From Apostichopus japonicus (taxonomy: Eukaryota; Echinodermata; Holothuroidea; Aspidochirotida; Stichopodidae): a stretch of DNA of 64,000 bases. Below are positions 24,501 through 33,500 of the stretch, one piece after another. Location: contig NC_092569.1 of the NCBI RefSeq assembly GCF_037975245.1, forward strand, positions 26,859,168-26,923,167, given 5' to 3'. Both the position numbers and the translations under genes were made by a program. The notes beneath the pieces are model-generated. The model saw only the letters and a program-made list of their open reading frames with translations. It ran no database searches and was not told the origin of the DNA. Each line of letters begins with the position of its first letter. Within the stretch, counting starts at the first letter, position 1.

Positions 24501-27500
24501 TTAAGATCTTTAAGGTTATAGTTTTTAGGTTATAGGTTATAGTCTTTCAACTGACCGGCCTGCACATTTGAACTACATATATTAACTATGAGTGGAGACG
24601 TCCTCGTTAATCTAGGTCACATGTGTCATGCAAAATTATTGATGCCTTCTTACATATGGATACGTGCAATATAAGTTACAAGAGTTATAGCTTATGCCTT
24701 CTTACAGATGGATACATACAATATAAGTTGCATGAGTTACAGCATATGCCTTCTTATACAGATGGAAACATGCAAAATAAGTTGTCAATGTTAAGCATAT
24801 GCCTTCTTACAGATGGATACATGCAATATAAGTTGCAAGAGCTAAGCTTATGCCTTCTTACAGATGGATACATACAATATAAGTTGCATGAGTTATAGTT
24901 TACGCCTTCTTACAAATGGAAGCTTGCAATATAGGTTGCATTTACAGTTTATGTCTTCTTTAATACAGATAGATACATGCAATATAAGTTGCATTAGTTA
25001 CAGCCTATGCCTTCTCACAATTGGATACTTGTAATATCAGTTGCATGAGTTATAGTTTATGCCTTCCTTCAGATGGCTACATGCAATATACGTTGCATAA
25101 GCTACAGTTAATGTCTTCTTACAGATGGATACATGCAATATAAGTTGCATATGTAATAACCTATGCCTTCTTATTCAGTGATACATGTAATATAGGTCGC
25201 ATGAGTTATCGCTAATGCTTTCTTATACAGATGTATACATGTAATGTAAGTTGCATGAGTTATTGCATACGCCTTTCTACAATGGATACAATCCATATTA
25301 GTTGCCTCAATATAGCTTATGCCGTGTTGCATCTCAATATATACATTAAATAATAATTGTATGAGATATAGCCTATGCCTCAGTGTTACAGTTGGATACG
25401 TTTCATAAAAGAAAACAAAATATTATATACATATTTGCAGCCCATGAGCAAGTTTCTTCTTCTCAACCAGTGGAGAGTACCACCATAATGACGACTGCTG
25501 CTAAATCTTGCACCAAGATAGAGACAATCAATGCTCAGGGTTCTTCTGATGAGGTAGGCTTCATACCAAAAATATGTGCCCTTAATCAACCTTTGTTCAG
25601 GCAGTGTATTTTGTGACTGTTTCATTCACTTGATTGCAAAGTTGGTTTGATGAATAGGCCTATACACTTCTTAAAAATTGATTAACTACGATACATGACA
25701 CGATGTTATAACGTTTTAGAACAAAGGAGAGTTATACAAAACACTTAATCATTGTGATTGCCCAGTTGTCACTCTCTGAACTGCTGATCGAAACTGTAAA
25801 AGAAAATCCTTTCACAGCAAATGCAAACCTACTGCTTGATTCACATTATTGGAATACAACTTCATTTGCTAAGGTTACTCAATTTGAATCATGAACTGAA
25901 ATCGAAATGAAGCATCATGTGAATACAAATAAGTTGTTAGTCAAAATTAGTTTTTTTTTTCCAATATGCTTTATCATCAGATATCAATAAGATTTCCCCG
26001 CCTCTAACTCTGTTTTGTCTTTGCTTCTTTGATCCTTTCTTCATTTCCATTCCTTTCTTCATCTCTATTTCCCCCTCTGCTAAGTTAATAAAATGTATAT
26101 TTCATGTCCAGATGAGCGAATAATACTTCAATCATTCATTCATTTCCTCAAAGCCGGGATTTGAATCAAATTTCGAGAAAGTTAATATCAACGTAACGAT
26201 CTGTTTCAAACAAATTGGGTCCATATCGAATCTTAACTTGGTGCATATTCGTTCACATTAATTATTATCAAAGTTAGACTAAAATATAATGATATATCAT
26301 ATTGCAAGATCATAACCATAAACAAAAGAACACACTGCCTACCGATATATCCTTCCTTTTCTATGGATTTCATAGCGATTGTGTGGATGATTGGATGATT
26401 TATTTCATCCATATATTCTTATTCCTTATCTCATTCAGACATGAATATTTATTGTGTAAAAGTAAGTTGGCCTGACGTTTCGATCCTAGCAGGATCTTCC
26501 TACAAGGCTTAATGACAAGTAACAGAAACAGAAGGGACAAAAACACGCACAGAATACAGACAGGTTAATGAGCATGGTGAACAGAAAGAGATAGATGTAA
26601 GGGGATTAGTAGACAAGGGATGCGAAGTATGAACTTTATCAAACCTTTTTGAGTAATTGTGTTTACAAAGTTTTTAGACTTTGACCTATCTTGACCTCAA
26701 ACGATCTTGGAACTCCCCAAATTTCAATAAGATTATTGAGCTGAAATAGCAAGACATAACTACCAAGTATGACCTACAACCAATTTGCATTATATGACTT
26801 ACAATGTTACAATGTTCTGAATTTGACCTTTATTAACCTTGAATTACTTTTTACGACCACCAATGTCAATAGGATTCATTTACTCACCAGAAAGATTAAC
26901 ATACCCAGTATGTACTTTAACTGAATCTGAATTATAGTGTTTACAGTCATTTCAGATTTTGACCTCTGTTGATCTCCAATTACAGTTGACATTCATAAAT
27001 TTCAATTAAGTTGTCTTGCTCAGCATATTGATCTATATGCATGGATTTTTCTGCTCACCAAGGGAAATCTACATATTACGTATTAACTTCAACTGAATGT
27101 ACTCTTTGAGTCGTTGAGTTTAAATAGTTTTCAGACTTATGTCATCTTTTGACCTGAAATGACTTTTAACCTGCATGGGAAAGAATAGGGTTCTTGCAAA
27201 TACCAAATATGAAGTTTATCCACCACATACTAACAGTGTTTACAAGCCAAGGTAACACAAACACACACACACGCCTTCAACATCAAATAAATTCATTTCG
27301 TCTATGGGAAGGAATAAGAAAATGCAAAAAATAAAGTGGCGAAAAGATATCAAGGGTCAAGCTGGACAAAATTTGTGCAAAACGTGTGTCACTCTCCTCT
27401 ATTACACCGAATTGCCGATGACCTTCAAACGTGATTCGAAAGGACTGGTGAATGGCTGTTGGGCTTCCATTAGTGATAACGTCAAAGGGTCAACGATTAG

Positions 27501-30500
27501 AGGTCAAGTTACTTAGCGTAGAACGCATAGCGCTTTTGTGCGTGGTCAATGGAGGTCAAAAGTTACACTTGGTCAGTCTATATGCGAAATATTGTGCCAA
27601 GAAATCTCTTAGATCGTTAAACCGTTGATTTCAAACTGTGTAGGTGCATGTATTGGCACACGCTATCATGCTTGCGTGTCGTATGGCACACTGTAAAAGG
27701 TATAGATGTCAAAGTTTATAATTTACAAATTCCAAATTATTCTTTTGGGTATTATGCATAATGTCAACATTCCGAAATGGCTGAAAGTGTCACGCCGGTG
27801 TACTAGAAACAATTCTCTATATTGTTTAGGTCGTATAAATTATCGTAAAATGTCAAAGGTCATGGGGACTATGTCGTTCAAACTGATGTTTCATAAGCTC
27901 GCAAAACGCATGGTTACACATTAAATCCCTGTGGTATTATGTTTCGGTATGTTACAATGTATCTATGTTAATTATTGCATCAGATGGTCAAAGGTCATCT
28001 TTCTAAATTTGGGATAGGAGCTGCCACTACATTAATTGACTGCTTGCTATTAAGTAACTTGATTATTTCAATGTTATTATTAGATGAAAGACTGCTTGGA
28101 TGTCTTCAATGCTGGTAATACAACCGATGGCATCTACACAATCAAACCAACTAACTGGAATGGGGCGTCATTTGATGTCTTCTGTAATATGACTGACGGA
28201 GGAGGATGGACGGTGAGTCTAGCATGACATCCTATAGTAAGGTGACCAGATGTCCCCGATTTTCGGGGACAGTCCCCGATTACAGTGTGCTGTCCCCGAT
28301 GAACAAGTGTCCCCGAAAATGTCCCCGATTCGTCAAAATGTTCAGGAATTTCGAACATAAAATAATTGTAAAAAAAAAATTTAGTCAAGTACGCAGTCAC
28401 AGAACGGAACTTATAACCAGTATTTCAGGTGGGCCAGTGTAAAGTGGAAACACTGTTAAAATTATGCTAGATCGATCTAGCCTAGCACTCTTTCGACCAT
28501 ATAAATTGCAACTACGGCGACACAATGACACTTATAGTGTGAGCATGAGCAAATCAAAAGCTCTCAAAGAACCACGTAAAGTAAGTGGATTTCATTTAAG
28601 AAAAAGCTACATTTTTGAAAATAAAATTGATTTAAAAAGTGCTTCAAAGTATCACCATTTTACATATAAGCACCTTAGGCACTTGAAAATTTTCCAAAGG
28701 GGACTGGGGACAGCCCCTTTCCTTAAACCCCTCCCCCATATCAGTCACGCAATAAATGTCCCTGATTTCAGTCACGAAAATATGGTCACCTTAGCCTATA
28801 GTATAGACGATATATTGTATATGTATAATATGACTGATGGAGGAGGATGGACGGTAAGTCTAGTATGACATCCTATAGTATCGACGATATATTGTATATG
28901 TATAATATGACTGACGGAGGAGGATGGACGGTAAGTCTAGAATGACATCCTATAGCATAGACGATATATTGTATATAGATGTATAATATGACTGACGGAG
29001 GAGGATGGACGGTAAGTCTAGTATGACATCCAATAGTATCGACGATATATTGTATATGTATAATATGACTGACGGAGGAGGATGGACGGTAAGTCTAGTA
29101 TGACATCCTATAGCATAGACGATATATTGTATATAGATGTATAATATGACTGACGGAGGAGGATGGACGGTAAGTCTAGTATGACATCCTATAGCATAGA
29201 CGATATATTGTATATGTATAATATGACTGACGGAGGTGGATGGACGGTAAGTCTAGTATGACATCCAATAGTATCGACGATATATTGTATATAGATGTAT
29301 AATATGACTGACGGAGGAGGATGGACGGTAAGTCTAGTATGACATCCTATGGCATAGACGATATATTGTATATGTATAATATGACTGACCGAGGTGGATG
29401 GACGGTAAGTCTAGTATGACATCCAATAGTATCGACGATATATTGTATATGTATAATATGACTGACGGAGGAGGATGGACGGTAAGTCTAGTATGACATC
29501 CTATAGCATAGACGATATATTGTATATAGATGTATAATATGACTGATGGAGGAGGATGGACGGTAAGTCTAGTATGACATCCAATACAGGGCCGTCTTAA
29601 GAGATCACCGGGCCCTGGGCCCGGCAATGGAGCGGGGCCCCTCAATCAAGTGAGTTCGAAAAAATATGGGTGAAAAATTGACATCCTTGACAATCGCTCA
29701 AGCATAGACATGCCTGCATTTACCACTCCTCCCTATGTCGCACATAAAGCATAAAACTTTAGCTGAATAACATACGTGATATATCTAAAAGCTGAAAAAC
29801 ATTGAGAAATAACAAGAGTAATCTTCCAGTTGCCCTCCATCCCCAATTCCCATAACAATACTGGACTCACCATTTGTAACACCCTTGTGTTGAGTCTTTC
29901 AACTGAGAGGGGGTACGTGTAGGCGGTTTTACACTATCTAACGCAACGTAGTCGCCAAGAACATGAAGTCAAGGGCGTAGGAATCAGGGAGCTGGGGGCG
30001 CCAGCCCCCGAGTGAAAAATATGGAGGGGCGGAAGTATCATTCCGCCCCCGCTTCGCAAGTCAGAAAACCCCTTTTTCATTTCCAAATGAGAAAAAAATC
30101 TCATTTGGAGCACCAAATTGCATCTAAGGCCAGGTGAAAATGCAAAATAATTTACAAAATGGAGTGGATGTTGAAGTGTGCTATATTGCACCAAATTGCA
30201 TCTGAGGCCACCTGGAAATGCAAACAAAAATCCAAAGGGGAGGGGGACACCCCTCCCCTTACACCCCTCCACCAGGCCGGCCATCAGTCTTCAGCCCCCC
30301 CCCCCACTCAAAAGTACCTTCCTACGCCACTGCATGAAGTATTTATATGGGAGGGCCCGAGGAACATGAAATTATAGCATGCTCCTCATGGTGAACATAA
30401 TTGCACCTATTAGGTGAATTAAGTGTACTGTCAATAGTCGGAGAGACTAGCGTAGGCTCTTATGACCAACTAGACCGGTTTCTGCTCTCAAACTTTATAG

Positions 30501-33500
30501 GAGGAGCTTCATCAGTAGTAGCCTTTGAATATTTTAGATTCGGCCTGAGCGTCTCGTTCTCAAAATGCATCTATTTCCTGTGCACGAGTTTTTATGCACT
30601 CATAGTGCAGCTATAAGAGCATCTAAAAGAGCTTCGTGTGAACCTTGGGAGTCAGCAGATTCTTCGTTAGTACAAAACCTTGATTTAACAAGTAAATCTT
30701 TGAGATTTTGGGCCCTTTTGTAGGCTAGAATCGGTTCTTTTGGAAACAGTTTGGATGATTCCACGTGTTGCGAGATTAAGTGCCAATGTTTCAAAAGTGT
30801 TTTTTCAAATGCGTGGTTTTGATATGGGGTGTATAAGTGAGCTTGAACACAAGTGCTGGTTCCTTTTTTTTAGCTTTGGTAGTGAGGTATTGCCCACGGT
30901 TTTCAAATTTTATGCCTTTCGTGGCTGAGGCAATTTCCTCTTTCTTATTGTTACGGAGTCACAGTTTCTCTGTGTAAGCCTTCGGGGCATTGTATATTCC
31001 AGGGTTGCCAACTCAGATTCGAATATTTAATGTCAAACTCTCTATTGTTTCACCAACTCTCGTCACAAGTTTTCAAGTATCGAATTCAATCAGGCATAAT
31101 GGCCTATTCAATAGTTTTCCTCCCAGATTAAGACATGGGGTTACTACGATCGCGGGCCCCTGACCACGCGGGGCCAGGGCCCAGTGGGCCCATGCATTAA
31201 GACGGCCCTGATCCTATAGCATAGACGATATATTGTATATAGATGTATAATATGACTGACGGAGGTGGATGGACGGTAAGTCTAGTATGACATCCTATAG
31301 TATGTGCGATATATTGTATATATGTATAATATGACTGACGGAGGTGGATGGACGGTAAGTCTAGTATGACATCCTATAGTATGTGCGATATATTGTATAT
31401 GTATAATATGACTGACGGAGGAGGATGGACGGTTAGTCTAGTATGACATCCTATATTATAGACGATGTATTGTATATGTATAATATGACTGACGGAGGAG
31501 GATGGACGGTCAGTCTAGTATGACATCCTATAGTATAGACGATATATTGTATATGTATAATATGACTGATGGAGGAGGATGGACGGTTAGTCTAGTATGA
31601 CATCCTATAGTAGGTGCGATATATTGTATATGTATAATATGACTGACGGAGGTGGATGGACGGTAAGTCTAGTATGACATCCTATAGTATGTGCGATATA
31701 TTGTATATGTATAATATGACTGATGGAGGAGGATGGACGGTTAGTCTAGTATGACATCCTATAGTATGTGCGATATATTGTATATGTATAATATGACTGA
31801 CGGAGGAGGATGGACGGTTAGTCTAGTATGACATCCTATAGTATAGACAATATATTGTACATGTATATAATATGACTGACGGAGGAGAATGGACGGTAAG
31901 TCTAGTATGAAAGTAAAATAAATGTAAGCCTAGATATTAATGGATGGATGGATGCATTGATTAATAGATGGATGAATTAATGGATGCATGGCTGGATGGA
32001 TAAAAGAATGAATGAGAGCATTAATGGATGAATGATTGACTGACTGAATGAATGATTAAACAACTTGTGTCTAGGAAGGCCGTTATATCCTGCTGCTGTC
32101 AATGTAGCCTGTCTTGGTATCTTAATATCAGGGATATATTCGTCTTTGGTTTGTCAATAAAGGGAAGCCCATTTCAGATGGGAAAGCCTTGAATTGCTCA
32201 GACTGGATAGAATTCCCACGTTACCACATTAGCCGTCCAAAAATAGAATCTACAACCTGTCAAGATGATAGGTTTCATAACTTCCGACCTGCCGCACTTT
32301 GTTCACTATAGAAAATTGCATGCACTAACTCCCTTTATAGTGTTATATAATTATCGTCAGAACATTTTATTACTGAATTAGGTGATACTAAGTTTGGGCA
32401 AATATTAATGATTTTTTAATCTAAATATTCTTAATTGTCTGAAAATGCAGTCATTGATACTTGTACGAATTAGTACATGAAGGTATACAAATGTATTTAT
32501 TTCCTTCTATCATTGAAAAGGTATTCCAACGTCGCGTTAATGGTTCTGTTGGCTTTTATCGTAACTGGAACAGCTATAAGGAAGGCTTTGGCGACCCCCG
32601 TCATGAGTTTTGGTTAGGTAATGATAAACTGTCCCACCTCACCAATCAAGGTGACTATGAAATCCGGATTGACGTGGTGAGCAAAGATGGATTCCCCTAC
32701 TACGCTAAATACGACTTGTTCCGCGTCAAGGATGAATGTGATAACTACAAGCTGTCTGAGCTGGGAGCTTACACTAGAACTGCAGGTTGGTATTGCAGCA
32801 TTAAAGCAACTCTTCGAGAGTTGTCACTTGTCTCTAATTTTGCCAAATCCCAAATTGTTCAAAAGTAGATTTCAATTGGTAATACTGCTATCAGACACCC
32901 ATCGAGTAAGGGGGAGGGAGGGGAGGGGAAGGGGGTAGATGTCAACCTTGCGACTGTGCTACTCATCTGGTACGTGTCTCTCTTGATTATTTACTGTTCT
33001 GATCTATTTTTACTTGACTTGCGTTGAATTACTCACCATCAGTTAAGTAGACTGCATACTTCACTATTAAAGCTGCAGGTTGGTATGCACAATTTAGTTT
33101 AAATTTGGCTAAATCCCAAAAATTGTTTAAAAGTACATTGTAATTGGTAATATTGCTATCAGACATCCATCGAGTAAGGGGGAGGGAGGGGAGGGGGAAG
33201 GGGGTTAGATGCCACCCTTGCGATTGTGCTACTCGTCTCGTACATGTATGTCTTTTTTGATTATTTACTGTTTTGATCTATATTTACTTGACTTTTTTTA
33301 ATTACCATCAGTTTAGTAGGCTGCATACTCCACTGTTAAAGCTTCAGGTTGATACGCAAAACTAAGAGGCATTTGAGCTTTGCCTACTGTTTGTCCTCAA
33401 ATTTGCCATATTAAAAACTTTTTCAAAAGTAGATAGCAATTGCTGTCAGACATCCATCGTGAAATGGGAGGAGAGAGAATTATTAGTTAGTAATTCACTA

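Larger units (their letters stand above)
19100..24620 (+). repeat. tandem array of six exon-bearing units (about 925 bp each)
   Basis: Exon starts are spaced 858, 925, 925, 925 and 968 bp, and the units are nearly identical over their whole length, introns included. Unit 1 is shorter because it lacks a segment of about 67 bp (present in unit 2 after GCATCGCAACAT, around 20426-20500). The last spacing is longer, with extra copies of a GACTGACCGAC-type motif around 23400-23460. Each unit carries one 87-bp exon and a small internal repeat of GACTGACCGACGTGACCC. Confidence 0.95.
29587..31210. mobile_element. hAT-like transposon, 1624 bp, inside the minisatellite
   Basis: Starts CAGGGCCGTCTTAA and ends TTAAGACGGCCCTG, a perfect 14-bp inverted repeat followed on both sides by GGGCCC-rich sequence. 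Flanks ATCCAATA and ATCCTATA match at seven of eight. It carries a nested MITE (29970-30332) and a Penelope-like coding fragment (30600-30794, minus). Confidence 0.88.
28195..31915 (+). repeat. exon/donor-derived minisatellite, about 19 extra copies of 75-82 bp
   Basis: The sequence AATATGACTGACGGAGGAGG, then ATGGACG and GGTAAGTCTAG, is repeated about 19 times after the true exon, joined by ATGACATCCTATAGTAT and GATATATTGTATATGTAT. Each unit contains a copy of the fibrinogen exon end (NMTDGGGWT) and a consensus 5' splice site (better than the real one: GTAAGT against GTGAGT). The array is split by transposons at 28238-28793 and 29587-31210. Confidence 0.95.

Noticed and set aside
28464-28868. 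134-codon plus-strand frame
   Set aside because: It starts inside the MITE at 28238-28793 and runs into the first minisatellite copy, which explains the apparent fibrinogen-like end.
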